NCBI RefSeq assembly: GCF_000316665.1
Contig: NC_019678.1
Coordinates: 7,473,001-7,537,000 of the forward strand
From: Rivularia sp. PCC 7116
Lineage (GTDB): Bacteria; Cyanobacteriota; Cyanobacteriia; Cyanobacteriales; Nostocaceae
Direction: 5' to 3'
Length of the DNA stretch: 64,000 nucleotides
The position numbers were made by a program, and so were the translations under genes. Below, in pieces: positions 53,877 through 63,569 of this stretch; the first letter of the stretch is position 1; each line of letters starts with the position of its first letter. A model generated the notes under the pieces. That model searched no databases, was not told where the DNA came from, and saw only the letters and a list, made by a program, of their open reading frames with translations.

Positions 53877-55712
53877 TTACTTAAAATTACGCTTGCGACC
53901 GAGAAAACCCTGAGAACGATAGATTATCCCGAATAAACCTAATCCCAACAATCCGAATAAAGAGCCAGATTCCGGAGTTGATTTAACTTCTACAGAACTG
54001 GAAGTTCCTAAATTCACTTTCTGCCATGACATATGCTGCCATAATCCAGACACATCGGATGTAGTAAATTCTTGGTAATAGCCATTCCAACCCCATTTAT
54101 AAAATTCATTACTATCTTCTAGCATTCGATTTATTCCTTCATAAAAATCGCTGGAATTTGAATCTGCACGAGCAAATGCGATTCTCTCATTGAGCGAAGT
54201 ACTAGCTTGAGAATATATATCCTGCCAGAAATTTTCTATAGAATATGCAACGCTTGAACTACTCGAATTCATCAGAAAACCAGTTACATCATCTAACAAA
54301 TCGAATGGACTAGTATTTGCTTGAGCATCTATATCCCAACCTAAGATATCCATTGCCATGCGGTCGTTAGAAGTCGTTTTTCTCTTTTTCCCCAATCCTA
54401 ATAATGGGTCCATAATTCCTAGGATATCCCTGTTGTGCTTCCAGTGACTTGCTTGATAGCCATCACCACCTAAATTGCTATCTTCCCCAGAAGAAAAACT
54501 AGCGATTTGGCTAATACCTCGGTTATTAGTCATAAAAGGATTACCGCCAATAGATAAGTCAGCAATTCCATTTTTGCCATCTACACTGTGAGTAAATTCT
54601 TTACTTGTATCGGAATAACGGTACAAGTCTAGTAGAGTAATACTTTGATTAATTTTTTCAGCATCAATTTTTTGATTGTTGATTTTGCTTTCACTTAAAT
54701 CGTCTCTAAACTGTGCGTTATCCAAAGAACTTACAAAACCTAAAACATGTCCTAATTCGTGTACTGCCATGCTGAAAAAGTCTAATTTATCTTCAGGGAC
54801 ACCGTAATTTTGAAAATCGTAATTCCAAGAAGATTTTCCACTGAGATTGTTTAAATTACTAATCATCACATAGCCATCCAACTGTGTATCTTGTGCAGAT
54901 ATCAATCCTAAAGCTTTTGCATTCGCACGAGTCATATTAATTTGATTGATTCCTGTGATTTCTTCTCCATTAGCCATCACATGAAAATCTTCTCCTGTTA
55001 CACCTGTATTGAAACTATTGAAAGCATTAAAATCTGCCTGGGAACGGATGTCTTGCTCAAATTTATTCCGAAAGTTACTGTAATCAAATGACTCCATACC
55101 CGGTAATGCTCCCCCGATTACATTTTCGGGTAAATCATTTGTTGCATCAACAGATATGTTTAGAGTTACATCATCTTTTATATAATTAGACCAAAACTTA
55201 CCGGCCATTTCAAAACCCAAAATTTGTTCTTGGCTAACTTCTGAGCTATAAGTAAAATTAAACTTTAATGCGTTTGTAGCATTAGGTAGAGAAATATCTT
55301 CCGAATCATTAATTAATGTATCTATATTTAAGTTGGGTAAACGGGAAAGATAATCAATGTATGAGTCAGCCTCTGTTTTCGTTATTTCTGATAAGACATT
55401 CGATGGAGTTGTTGATTGAATGCTAGGTAAAATATCAGGTAAATTACTATATTGATAGTTAAAATCTGTTGTAAGTATTTCTGTCTCAGTTTCCGAATCG
55501 ATATTAAATGAATCTAAATCTAAATCTAACGATAAATTTGAAAACTCTATTTCTGTGTCTATATCCACAGATTTATTAATCTCAAAGCCAAATGCTGTTA
55601 CAGGAGAAATGATAGCCACTAATGCAGTACTGATAGAAAACAATGTTCGCAAAATAAACTTATTTGCAGAGAACAGTTTATGATTGCCATTTCTGAAATT
55701 ATTAGTTTTCAT
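53877..55712 (-). CDS. PEP-CTERM-type secreted metalloprotease (NF038122-like)
   Basis: This 611-residue protein has a signal peptide (to about residue 43), an Asp/Glu/Ser-rich region, and a zinc metalloprotease domain with AVHELGHVLGFVSSLD near residue 317, an HExxHxxGxxxxxD pattern of the metzincin kind. Near the C terminus STPESGSLFGLLGLGLFGIIYRSQ followed by basic residues is a PEP-CTERM-like sorting tail. It resembles its upstream neighbour throughout. One YKWGWNGY unit is near residue 548. It has a 150-residue N-terminal insertion absent from the neighbour. Substrate unknown. Confidence 0.85.
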   Translation of the reverse strand: MKTNNFRNGNHKLFSANKFILRTLFSISTALVAIISPVTAFGFEINKSVDIDTEIEFSNLSLDLDLDSFNIDSETETEILTTDFNYQYSNLPDILPSIQSTTPSNVLSEITKTEADSYIDYLSRLPNLNIDTLINDSEDISLPNATNALKFNFTYSSEVSQEQILGFEMAGKFWSNYIKDDVTLNISVDATNDLPENVIGGALPGMESFDYSNFRNKFEQDIRSQADFNAFNSFNTGVTGEDFHVMANGEEITGINQINMTRANAKALGLISAQDTQLDGYVMISNLNNLSGKSSWNYDFQNYGVPEDKLDFFSMAVHELGHVLGFVSSLDNAQFRDDLSESKINNQKIDAEKINQSITLLDLYRYSDTSKEFTHSVDGKNGIADLSIGGNPFMTNNRGISQIASFSSGEDSNLGGDGYQASHWKHNRDILGIMDPLLGLGKKRKTTSNDRMAMDILGWDIDAQANTSPFDLLDDVTGFLMNSSSSSVAYSIENFWQDIYSQASTSLNERIAFARADSNSSDFYEGINRMLEDSNEFYKWGWNGYYQEFTTSDVSGLWQHMSWQKVNLGTSSSVEVKSTPESGSLFGLLGLGLFGIIYRSQGFLGRKRNFK

Positions 55713-56115
55713 TTTTCCCAGTTTATTAGTAGATGTATCTGTTTGATTAATATCTAAACTAGAGCATCGGAGATAGCTTAAAAACCAAGAAATTACTTAA
55801 TAAACAGCTTTATTTAAGATTTTTAGACAAAATTTATAATTTTGCAAAAAATATTTTTTTGTAATGTTATTTCTGTAAAGTTAATTTAAAACAAGTAGGT
55901 AAATGTATGATTATTTACAAGCAATTTTTAAAAATTAATTTTAACTGTTTTGAATAATATATTTTAAAATAAAAATGAAGCTTTAATTATTAGTATATTT
56001 ACTGTATATCCACATAAAAATGTAACGAATCGGATATATTTTATTTTCAACTGTCAAATAACTAAAGGTAAACGGTAGAGCACAATGCTATTTTTACTTT
56101 CTTGAGTTAAGCCTT
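55713..56115. other. Intergenic region between the two metalloprotease genes
   Basis: The 403-bp gap is extremely AT-rich. No ORF, repeat or terminator hairpin stands out. It must contain the promoter of the 611-residue protease unless the two are co-transcribed. Confidence 0.4.
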
Positions 56116-57627
56116 TTAAATGTTAATGTATTTGTCATCTTTCTTGCGATAGAGACAATTATGAGCGCGTGAAATAATTCCAAACAAACTTAATCCCAGC
56201 AACCCCAGTAAAGAAGTAGGTTCGGGAGTTGATTTGATATCCACAGAACTTGTTGTATCAAAATCCATTTTTTGGAAAGCTACATTTTGCCAAAAACCGT
56301 CTTGTTCAAGTTCCTTGTGAGATTGCCAATAACCATTCCAGCCCCACCAATAACCATTCCAACCCCACTTATAGCCATTCCAGCCCCACTTGTAAATTTG
56401 ACCGCTTTCTCGAATCATTTCGCTTAGTAATTCACCCCGGTCATCTTTATTGTCTCCATCCTCATCTATCCACTCGGATGGTGTAAGGGAAATCCCAGAT
56501 TTTTGTAAAAGTTCTATCTGTGCATCGTTGTACAAAGCTGTAATATCAACATTCCCCTGCTGTACATCCCAACCCAATACATCCATTGCAGTCAAATCCA
56601 GATTTGTAACTTGTCTCCTTTGTCCTATACCGAGAGTGGGGTCCATAATACCTAAAATATTACTTTGTTGTTTCCAATGACTTGATTGATATCCATCACC
56701 CCCTAATAGCTCATCATCTTCTCCTGTGGAAAATTCAGCCATATTTGTTTTTCCCCTATCAATAGAGAAGAAAGGATTTCCACCAACTGAGACATCAGCC
56801 ATTCCTAGTTTTTTATCTGCTGTCTTATGAGATGAAGTACTTCGATCGGAATAGCGGAATAAATCAAGAAGAGTTACATGTCCCTGTGCTTTATCAGCTT
56901 TGACTTTTTTACCTCTTCCTCTTTCTTGTTTGACAGCATTCATCCATCCTGGATCGTCTCCAGAGCTTACAAAGCCAAGAGTATGTCCTAGCTCGTGTAC
57001 GGCCATACTAAATAAGTCTAAAGTACCTTCAGCAATATTATTGCTTTGATAATTTTGATTCCAAGATAACTGTGCTGTTAAGTTGCTAAGGTCGCTAATC
57101 AAGATATAACCATCTAAACCTGCATCATCTGCCGATATTTTTCCTAAAGCTTTAGCGCTAGCACGGGTGAGGTTGACTTCCTTCATGTTTTTAAATACAG
57201 TTCCATCAGCCATGATGCTATATTTGTTACCATCTTTATCTGTGTTGATACTATTCAAAGCATTTTCATCTGCTATTGAGGTGATATCTTCTGCAAAAGC
57301 GCTTCGGAAGTCTCGGTGATGTTGGAATTGCGTCATTCCCGGTAGCGCCCCACCAATCACATTCTCGGGTAACATGCCGGTTGACTCGACAAATATATTT
57401 AGAGTTACATCATCTGTCAAATGATTTGACCAATACTTACCAGCCATCTCGAAACCAAGCATTTGCTCGTAAGTCGTTCCAGGTGCATAGCTGAAATTAA
57501 ACTTTAATGCTTGTGCAGGTGAGTTAGTTATAACTAATGCGGTGCTGACTGAAAGTAAAGCCTGCAAAAACAACTTTCTTTTTGAAAATAAGTTATTAAT
57601 ATTATTTTTCGATTTTTCAGTTTTCAT
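56116..57627 (-). CDS. PEP-CTERM-type secreted metalloprotease with WGWNGY repeats
   Basis: This 503-residue paralogue of the downstream protease has a signal peptide (to about residue 40), AVHELGHTLGFVSSGDD as the zinc site near residue 215, and STPEPTSLLGLLGLSLFGII followed by RK residues as a PEP-CTERM tail. Just before the tail, three tandem seven-residue units (KWGWNGY, KWGWNGY, WWGWNGY) occur where its paralogue has one. It is predicted to be exported and anchored in the envelope. Both copies begin the mature region with LKFNFxY and an FEMAGK(F/Y)WSN motif. Confidence 0.87.
   Translation of the reverse strand: MKTEKSKNNINNLFSKRKLFLQALLSVSTALVITNSPAQALKFNFSYAPGTTYEQMLGFEMAGKYWSNHLTDDVTLNIFVESTGMLPENVIGGALPGMTQFQHHRDFRSAFAEDITSIADENALNSINTDKDGNKYSIMADGTVFKNMKEVNLTRASAKALGKISADDAGLDGYILISDLSNLTAQLSWNQNYQSNNIAEGTLDLFSMAVHELGHTLGFVSSGDDPGWMNAVKQERGRGKKVKADKAQGHVTLLDLFRYSDRSTSSHKTADKKLGMADVSVGGNPFFSIDRGKTNMAEFSTGEDDELLGGDGYQSSHWKQQSNILGIMDPTLGIGQRRQVTNLDLTAMDVLGWDVQQGNVDITALYNDAQIELLQKSGISLTPSEWIDEDGDNKDDRGELLSEMIRESGQIYKWGWNGYKWGWNGYWWGWNGYWQSHKELEQDGFWQNVAFQKMDFDTTSSVDIKSTPEPTSLLGLLGLSLFGIISRAHNCLYRKKDDKYINI
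56329..56391 (-). repeat. Triple 21-bp in-frame repeat
   Basis: Three adjacent 21-bp units (plus strand ATAACCATTCCAGCCCCACC(A) and two variants) encode the WGWNGY repeats of the metalloprotease. They differ at only one to three positions, which suggests a recent slippage expansion. Confidence 0.85.
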
Positions 57628-57694
57628 CTTATCTTTAATTTTGAGTATCTTTTGAAACTTGTATATAAGTAATTAAACAAAATTAATTACACAT

Positions 57695-57845
57695 TGTCCG
57701 AAGCGAGTGAAACGGAGTGAAACGTTAGCGTTCACGAAGTGAGTCGTTAGACTAAGCGTCTCCCGGAGGGAGAGAGCAACCGCAAGGGCTGGGATTACTA
57801 CCCTTCGGGAACACATAAAGGTGAACGCGCAGCGAATAATGACGG
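57695..57845. repeat. GC-rich palindrome block
   Basis: The stretch has markedly higher GC than its surroundings and holds small palindromes such as CTCCCGGAGGGAG and CCCTTCGGG, plus GAAGCGAGTGAAACGGAGTGAAACG direct repetition in shortened form. Blocks like this are dispersed through many cyanobacterial genomes. No coding potential. Confidence 0.6.
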
Positions 57846-58114
57846 TAAATATTTTTGTTCACCTACTTATCTCTAAGTTAGAAAATAAGATGTTGATTTC
57901 ATAACCCAGAAACTACCTACAAAGAGCTATTTTTGACAAAATTAATTGAGATTTTACAATTTATTGAATATTGCTTTTTATGTTGGAGTATGTATAAATT
58001 TGTTTGTCGAACAAGCGGGTATACAATTGTTTCCCGTTCTGATGTCAGTAAAGATGATATTTGATAAAAGCGATACAAGTATTTAAATAATAATTTTCAA
58101 TATTAATTATTTAT

Positions 58115-58224
58115 AGGACTTACGCAACCGACACATTTTTCTTGTAGGGTGCTGTGACACTTTAAGTAACTGTGAACGTAGTAACAATGTTTTCAGTGTC
58201 ACGCACCAAATGGGCATTGTGACA
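58115..58224 (-). mobile_element. MITE-like element, family B, copy 2, truncated
   Basis: It starts AGGACTTACGCAACCG and follows the reverse complement of the copy at 23875-23997 for about 110 bp with few differences, then diverges after ATTGTGACA, so the second inverted end is lost or degraded. Confidence 0.75.
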
Positions 58225-58919
58225 ATTGCGGCCATTCCTGATTTAATTAACCTTATCAAGGTATTAAAAATATCTGAATTCTTGCGGCAATTTTTTTAAA
58301 GCCGCTTTTGAGAAAGTCGTGTTTTCACAAATCTAAAGATAATCCAGACGGGTTTTTTAGTCGAAATAATCTTGGATCTAAGAGAAAATTTCGACGTATA
58401 CGCTCTATTACACCCAAATCGCGTTACAATGTTGCCAGTTTGGCTGACGACATAAGTTAAGTGCATCTACATTTAACATCAGGACTGCATCTTAATACCG
58501 CAATTCATTTCTACATGATGGCAACTTAATATTGCTATTGCTGCTTCTCTCCAAATTTTACGAACAGGCAGTTTTGTTGTCTTCTCCTACGGTAACTACC
58601 TTTACAGCTATTCCCCCCAGATTTATCCGCAATAATTGCGATTTTGATAGAAAAACCCTCGAAATGGGCAAACTAAGATTACAAAACAATTAAATATTTT
58701 TGTATTTCTGACTTAGGTAAAGTTTTAAGTTAATAAATCTCTCATTGCTGGCAACAATTTGATTAACAAAATCTAATTGCTAAGTACACATCCTGCGGTA
58801 ATGTCAGACATCTGGTTTCTCTAGGTTTATCGATAATTGTGTCGGTATAAGTAAGCTTTATCTATCGATATAAAAGATGCTCATATGTAAAGTTCTAATT
58901 CAGGAAAAATCTATATATT

Positions 58920-60710
58920 ATGCACGACTTAACCAAGTTTACTCTTAGAGATATGTCTGAGTGCGGTTTAGCGCTACGACAAATCGCACAGAAAGCTAAT
59001 TGCATGGAAGATGCTAGTAATTTAATTATCAAATATTTTCACGAAAATTTTATTAATCAAGAGACTAAAGAAAAATCCTGTATTCTCGTGCGTTTTTTCA
59101 AAACCCATGCTTACGGAAAACTAACTCCGGAATTAAAACAACATGTGCGAGATATATTAGGCAACGATATTAATGAAAGTCAAATAGCAGATAATTTAAA
59201 ATGCTTAACTTTACTTGCGACTGCTGGTGAATTACCAGACTGGAATTCTCGTCATACATCTTTAGGGCACAAAGCAATACCACTTACAAATGAGGATGCT
59301 ATACATAGCATACCGATGATTTCTCAATTAATTACACAATTAGGATTAAATCCGGGAACAATTTTACAGCCAGCGACTGATTTATTGATGGATAGCGAAC
59401 AGCGGATGTATAACGTATTTTATATTAAAAATGCTTTGGGTAGCCCGTATATCCCGGCTCAGGATTCATTTGTAATTCCATTTGGAGTCAAATCTGTGAT
59501 TGGATTTGGCGGATTATTACCCTCTGGTAATATGTTTACAATATTGATGTTTTTAAAAGTAGTCGTTTCGCAAACAATCATAGAATTAATACGTCCTTTG
59601 GCATTGAACATCAAAACAGCAATTATATCTTTCGATGAGAGAAAAGTCTTTAATAAATGTCGTTCAGTTGCAATAGAAGAAAAAAATATCTTACAAAACC
59701 TTAATTCCCAAATTGCTACTTTAAATCAATTATTAAATGTTTCCGAACAATCTACTATAACTCAATCAGATCGTTTAGAAACAGCTATAACTAATTTAGA
59801 AGAAACATTGAGTCAGCTTAAAAAAACTCAGATTCAGCTTGTGCATAATGAAAAAATGTCTAGTTTGGGTCAAATGGTAGCAGGTATTGCCCACGAAATT
59901 AATAATCCTGTTAACTTTGTTCATGCAAATCTGAGTTATGTAGAAGAATACAGTCAAGCTCTACTTAAATTAATTGAAGTATATCAAGAGCAATATCCCA
60001 ATCCCCTAGAAAAAACTCAGTCGGATATCGACTTTGAAGAGCTAGATTTTATCAAAAAAGATTTTACTAAAATCGTTGACTCAATGAAAGTAGGTACCGA
60101 ACGCATTCAAGGAATTATTACCTCGTTGAGAGTTTTTTCTCGCCTAGACGAAGCTGAAATTAAACAAGTAGATATTCATGAAGGTATTGATAGTACTTTG
60201 ATGATTTTGCAAAGTCGTTTAAAGTCTCAAACTAATCAAAAATCAATTGAAGTGATTAAAAAATATGGTAGTTTACCAGAAATAAATTGTTATCCCGGTC
60301 AACTAAATCAGGTTTTTATGAATATTTTAACTAATGCAATCGATGCTTTAGAAGAACAGATAAGTAATAAAGTATGGGCAGCCGAGGATATAAGTTATAA
60401 AAATAAATATCAGCAAGACAAAGATATTTTTAGACCTTTTCAAATTCGTATCACCACTACAGCTATAGATAATCAATGGATATCTGTTAGCATTTCTGAT
60501 AATGGTAAGGGGATTGCCGATGAAGTACTCAGTAAGTTATTTGACCCCTTTTTTACAACTAAAGAAGTTGGCAAAGGAACGGGATTGGGATTATCTATCA
60601 GCCATCAAATTGTCGTAGAAAAACATGGTGGAAAACTTACCTGTAATTCTACACTTGGACAAGGTACGGAATTTATAATTATGCTTCCGATTAATATCAT
60701 GTTCGGATAA
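58920..60710 (+). CDS. Histidine kinase with cyanobacterial N-terminal sensor region
   Basis: This 596-residue sensor kinase has an N-terminal region of about 245 residues with no family name I can give, then a coiled coil (about 255-305), a HisKA domain with VAGIAHEINNPVNFVHANL near residues 320-338 (the phospho-accepting His), and a HATPase domain with NILTNAIDALEEQ (N box), SISDNGKGIADEV (G1), FDPFFTT and GKGTGLGLSIS (G2). No transmembrane helix is evident, so it is likely cytoplasmic. The N-terminal type, with TLLATAGELPDWN and FVIPFGVKSVIGFGG, looks like a GAF-like ligand domain. No response regulator is adjacent. Confidence 0.92.
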   Translation: MHDLTKFTLRDMSECGLALRQIAQKANCMEDASNLIIKYFHENFINQETKEKSCILVRFFKTHAYGKLTPELKQHVRDILGNDINESQIADNLKCLTLLATAGELPDWNSRHTSLGHKAIPLTNEDAIHSIPMISQLITQLGLNPGTILQPATDLLMDSEQRMYNVFYIKNALGSPYIPAQDSFVIPFGVKSVIGFGGLLPSGNMFTILMFLKVVVSQTIIELIRPLALNIKTAIISFDERKVFNKCRSVAIEEKNILQNLNSQIATLNQLLNVSEQSTITQSDRLETAITNLEETLSQLKKTQIQLVHNEKMSSLGQMVAGIAHEINNPVNFVHANLSYVEEYSQALLKLIEVYQEQYPNPLEKTQSDIDFEELDFIKKDFTKIVDSMKVGTERIQGIITSLRVFSRLDEAEIKQVDIHEGIDSTLMILQSRLKSQTNQKSIEVIKKYGSLPEINCYPGQLNQVFMNILTNAIDALEEQISNKVWAAEDISYKNKYQQDKDIFRPFQIRITTTAIDNQWISVSISDNGKGIADEVLSKLFDPFFTTKEVGKGTGLGLSISHQIVVEKHGGKLTCNSTLGQGTEFIIMLPINIMFG

Positions 60711-60747
60711 ACATTTGTCATTTCCTAATCAAATAAGATATTAAATA

Positions 60748-60769
60748 AGACGGGTAGAAGCACCCGTCT
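60748..60769. terminator. Bidirectional hairpin between kinase and WD40 genes
   Basis: AGACGGGT and ACCCGTCT form a perfect 8-bp stem with a 6-base loop between two convergent genes. Similar sequences (GACGGGCAGG...CCC) occur at 27381-27400 and 47500-47525, so it may belong to a dispersed hairpin family. Confidence 0.55.
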
Positions 60770-60810
60770 CACAAAGATTTTGATAATTTTTACTACTGAA
60801 TATGCCTGCT

Positions 60811-61947
60811 TTATTGTGACAGTTTCATTTTTAATCTTGCATTCAAAGTTGGCGGTTTACTTTCCCAAAGACGTACTGTTTTATCAAAACCACCACTAGC
60901 AAGCATTTTTCCATCAGGGCTAAAAGCAAGGGAACTTACCCAATCTGAATGCCCATAAAGCTGACTCAACAAATTACCCGTACTCAAATCCCAGATTTTT
61001 ATTCCGTCTTTACCACCGCTAGCAAGAGTTTTGCCATCTGGATTAACCGCGATCGCAATTACTGAGTTAATATGTCCGTTAAAAGTTTGCTGTACTTCCC
61101 CAGAATTAAAGTCCCACATTTTGACGCTGCGATCGCGGCTAGCGCTGATAACATGATTTCCATCGGGAGTAAATTCTATGGCTGTAACTTCCCTCTTGTG
61201 AGCTTTGAATCCGCGAATTAATCTCCCAGACTGTAAATCCCATAATTTTACAACCCCTTTATGATCGCCACTTACTAATGTTCTACCATCAGGGCTAATA
61301 GCTACCGTGTGAATTAAATTATCAAACTTTGTTATTGTGCCTAATGGACGTTGTTGCAATAAATCCCATACCCGGATTCCATCTAAAGCGCCGCTGATAA
61401 GAACTTTACTGTCTGGAGTTACTGCTAATGAAAGTACGTTACTTCTATGTGCCCGGAAGGAACGAATAAATTTGTAATTTTCTAAACTCCAAATATTGAC
61501 GGAATTGTCGGTGCTACAGCTGACTAAATGTTTACCATCTGGCGAAATTAATAAAGATTGTATAGATTCTTGATGGGCTTTGCTAATCTCACCCAAGCGT
61601 TTTCTCTTTTTTAAATTCCATAAGCGAATAATACCATCGTTATTAGAACCACCACTGACAAGCATTCTACCGTCGGGACTAAAAGTTACAGATTTAACGG
61701 CTCCTTTATGCCCTTTAAATGTATGGCTTAATTGAGGATTGGTAAAATTATTGGCAGCAACTGACTTTACTGTTACCTCAGAAGCGGCAGGTGTGGTTAA
61801 TGCTAACTGCGTAATACTTGTAAATCCTGCTGCACCAATTAATACAGCACAGATTTTTTTTACTACAAATATTTTAGATACAGCTAAATTAGTCAAGTTA
61901 GGCTTTATAAACTTAGGCTTTATAAAATAATGACGAACAATTTTCAT
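60811..61947 (-). CDS. WD40 repeat protein with N-terminal membrane anchor or signal
   Basis: This protein of about 378 residues has a hydrophobic N-terminal segment (CAVLIGAAGFTSITQLALTT) acting as a signal or anchor. Seven WD40 repeats follow, with FSPDGRMLVSGG, IRLWNL and VKLWDLQSGRL units, enough for a complete seven-bladed propeller. Such propellers are protein-interaction platforms in the periplasm or at the membrane. The ATG at 61947 is preferred to one 37 codons upstream because the hydrophobic signal then lies close to the N terminus; the choice is uncertain. Partner unknown. Confidence 0.85.
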   Translation of the reverse strand: MKIVRHYFIKPKFIKPNLTNLAVSKIFVVKKICAVLIGAAGFTSITQLALTTPAASEVTVKSVAANNFTNPQLSHTFKGHKGAVKSVTFSPDGRMLVSGGSNNDGIIRLWNLKKRKRLGEISKAHQESIQSLLISPDGKHLVSCSTDNSVNIWSLENYKFIRSFRAHRSNVLSLAVTPDSKVLISGALDGIRVWDLLQQRPLGTITKFDNLIHTVAISPDGRTLVSGDHKGVVKLWDLQSGRLIRGFKAHKREVTAIEFTPDGNHVISASRDRSVKMWDFNSGEVQQTFNGHINSVIAIAVNPDGKTLASGGKDGIKIWDLSTGNLLSQLYGHSDWVSSLAFSPDGKMLASGGFDKTVRLWESKPPTLNARLKMKLSQ

Positions 61948-62251
61948 AGTTGGCAATTCTAAGCAAATACTCTTAAAAAGCATAAAGGAGGGTTGCCCCT
62001 CCTTGAAATCTATTTTGCCCCTTACATTCAGGCTTTGCCAATAGACAAGTATTTTCAATAATTGATATTTTTTTCTAAATAATCCTAAAGACGTTATAGT
62101 ACAACGCCTCCAGATTATTTTACCAAGTATTTTTTCGGTTTAAAGCCCCGAAGTTTCTTTAAGCGGGGGAACCCCGCCAACGAACTTCTCTTCGGATTCA
62201 TCCGTGGACTATACTCTGTTAAAGCCCCTAAATTCCATTTATGGGGAATTA

Positions 62252-62282
62252 ATTACGAATTACGAATTACGAATTACGAATT
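62252..62282. repeat. STRR heptamer tract (ATTACGA type)
   Basis: Four near-perfect tandem ATTACGA units lie between the small membrane protein and WD40 genes. Confidence 0.85.
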
Positions 62283-62313
62283 ATACTTACAAATCCCCCA
62301 TTAAGCTTATTTA

Positions 62314-62613
62314 TTACTGAGGCGGCTTCTTCTTATTTATACTCAGCATTGGCAAAGATGAATTGGATGAATTAGTAGGTAGATACAGTTGTTTAACTGA
62401 TTCATCCGCATTTTGCAAATCGGGGCGTTGCTGAATTCGCAACCACCTTATAATTAAAGCTGTTCCAGCAGTTCCTAAGCCAAAAATAAACAATGCCCAG
62501 CTGTCATCTAATCCGCCTATAAGCGCATCCACTATTCCCATGGTGATTAATATGGTAATTAGCGGTTCTTTACGGTAGGCTGATTTTACAATACGAGGAA
62601 ATACAGCATTCAT
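62314..62613 (-). CDS. Small two-helix membrane protein of unknown function
   Basis: This 99-residue protein has two hydrophobic helices, about residues 18-34 (LITILITMGIVDALIGG) and 38-57 (WALFIFGLGTAGTALIIRWL), and a hydrophilic 40-residue tail. It begins with a basic PRIVKSAYRKEP segment. No family is recognised, though it looks like a conserved cyanobacterial type. It is transcribed toward the WD40 gene. Confidence 0.6.
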   Translation of the reverse strand: MNAVFPRIVKSAYRKEPLITILITMGIVDALIGGLDDSWALFIFGLGTAGTALIIRWLRIQQRPDLQNADESVKQLYLPTNSSNSSLPMLSINKKKPPQ

Positions 62614-63257
62614 AATAGCGTGTTTTCAGTTCCCCTTTAGTATATTTTTACTAATATAACGATATGGCATATAAGCGCTTTATATGAAAGCATCAATACT
62701 ATTATAATTTTATTCAATCTGCAAGGGAGGAATTCCTCAAATTGAATGAAAGTTTAGATTTTTGAAGTTAAGTTATTATGCCTCACGCTTATATTTTATT
62801 GCAAGTTTAGAATAACACTTTCAAGAAACCTTGTTAGCTATTAATAGAAATTTATCAAAAATAAATTGTACCTTTATAAATCTGGTTCTAGTACCTATGT
62901 CTCTAAAATTTAAATCGTGGCGAATGCTAGTAGTCTAGCAATGAAACTATGGGGAGTGAATAAGGAGATAACGAAGTTTTTTCTCCCCCTCTCCCCTCTC
63001 TCTAGCTTTACCGGGCAATCTTGGCTGGTTCGAGTTAGGCTAGTAAGTTAAACAGTGCCATACAAATAGGAACGGGGAATGGAAAACATCCTGTCTACCA
63101 TGAAAAAGTATAAGTTCCTGGTTTTACTAATCAAAAAAATGAGATGTATATATAGCTTCCACAAAAATACATCCGCCTTCAAATCTACCCAATTTATTAG
63201 GATTCCCCGTTCCTTTCTAAAAAATATAACCCAAACTTTTGATATTTCTGCTCAAAA
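62614..63257. other. Intergenic region, no gene seen
   Basis: The 644-bp gap is AT-rich, with a CCCCCTCTCCCC tract at 62985-63000. A 70-codon plus-strand frame at 63079-63291 overlaps the high-light-inducible gene and has no recognisable content. Confidence 0.4.
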
Positions 63258-63434
63258 CTATCTTAGTCCCAACCACGCTAAAACACCTTGATTGGTAATA
63301 CATTCTATTGCCACTATAATCGCAAAACCAATCATCGCGGCTCTACCATTCAAACGTTCCGCATATTCATTAAAGCCCAGCTTTGGTTCTTCTAAGTTGG
63401 GTGTCACGGTTGGCTGCGGTTGTTGTGCTGTCAT
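63258..63434 (-). CDS. hli: High-light-inducible protein (HLIP / small CAB-like protein)
   Basis: This 58-residue protein has one transmembrane helix with the chlorophyll-binding signature ERLNGRAAMIGF (ExxNGRxAMxGF) at residues 26-37. HLIPs sit in thylakoid membranes, bind chlorophyll and carotenoid and dissipate excess light, often with photosystem II assembly or chlorophyll synthase. The ATG at 63434 is preceded by AGGAG at a 10-base spacing. It is short enough to be missed by simple ORF cut-offs. A three-fold HLR1-like motif lies upstream at 63542-63569. Confidence 0.93.
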   Translation of the reverse strand: MTAQQPQPTVTPNLEEPKLGFNEYAERLNGRAAMIGFAIIVAIECITNQGVLAWLGLR

Positions 63435-63541
63435 TGGGAATAACTCCTGATAATGAAAATTACTACGAGAATACTAAATTGTAGATTCCGATTGCACTAC
63501 TTGAACCACTTAGATTTAAAATCAAGCTTGTTCAACTACTT

Positions 63542-63569
63542 TTTACAAAATTTTACTATTTTTTACATG
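63542..63569 (+). promoter_or_regulatory. Triple HLR1-like repeat upstream of the HLIP gene
   Basis: TTTACAAA at 63542, TTTACTAT at 63552 and TTTACATG at 63562 are three direct repeats with an exact 10-bp period. The first fits the RpaB-binding HLR1 half-site (G/T)TTACA(T/A)(T/A); the second and third each depart at one position. HLR1 pairs are separated by two bases, as here. They lie about 108-135 bp ahead of the HLIP start, read on the opposite strand from that gene. Confidence 0.6.

Larger units (their letters stand above)
57628..58919. other. Long intergenic region with repeats
   Basis: Nearly 1.3 kb separate the protease gene from the divergent histidine kinase gene. It contains a palindrome-rich block (57695-57845) and a truncated MITE (58115-58224). 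A short hairpin with GCGGC / GCCGC arms and four T lies at 58284-58309. The rest shows no credible gene. Confidence 0.55.

Noticed and set aside
63079-63291. Plus-strand frame of 70 codons
   Set aside because: It overlaps the HLIP gene on the other strand and has no recognisable protein content.
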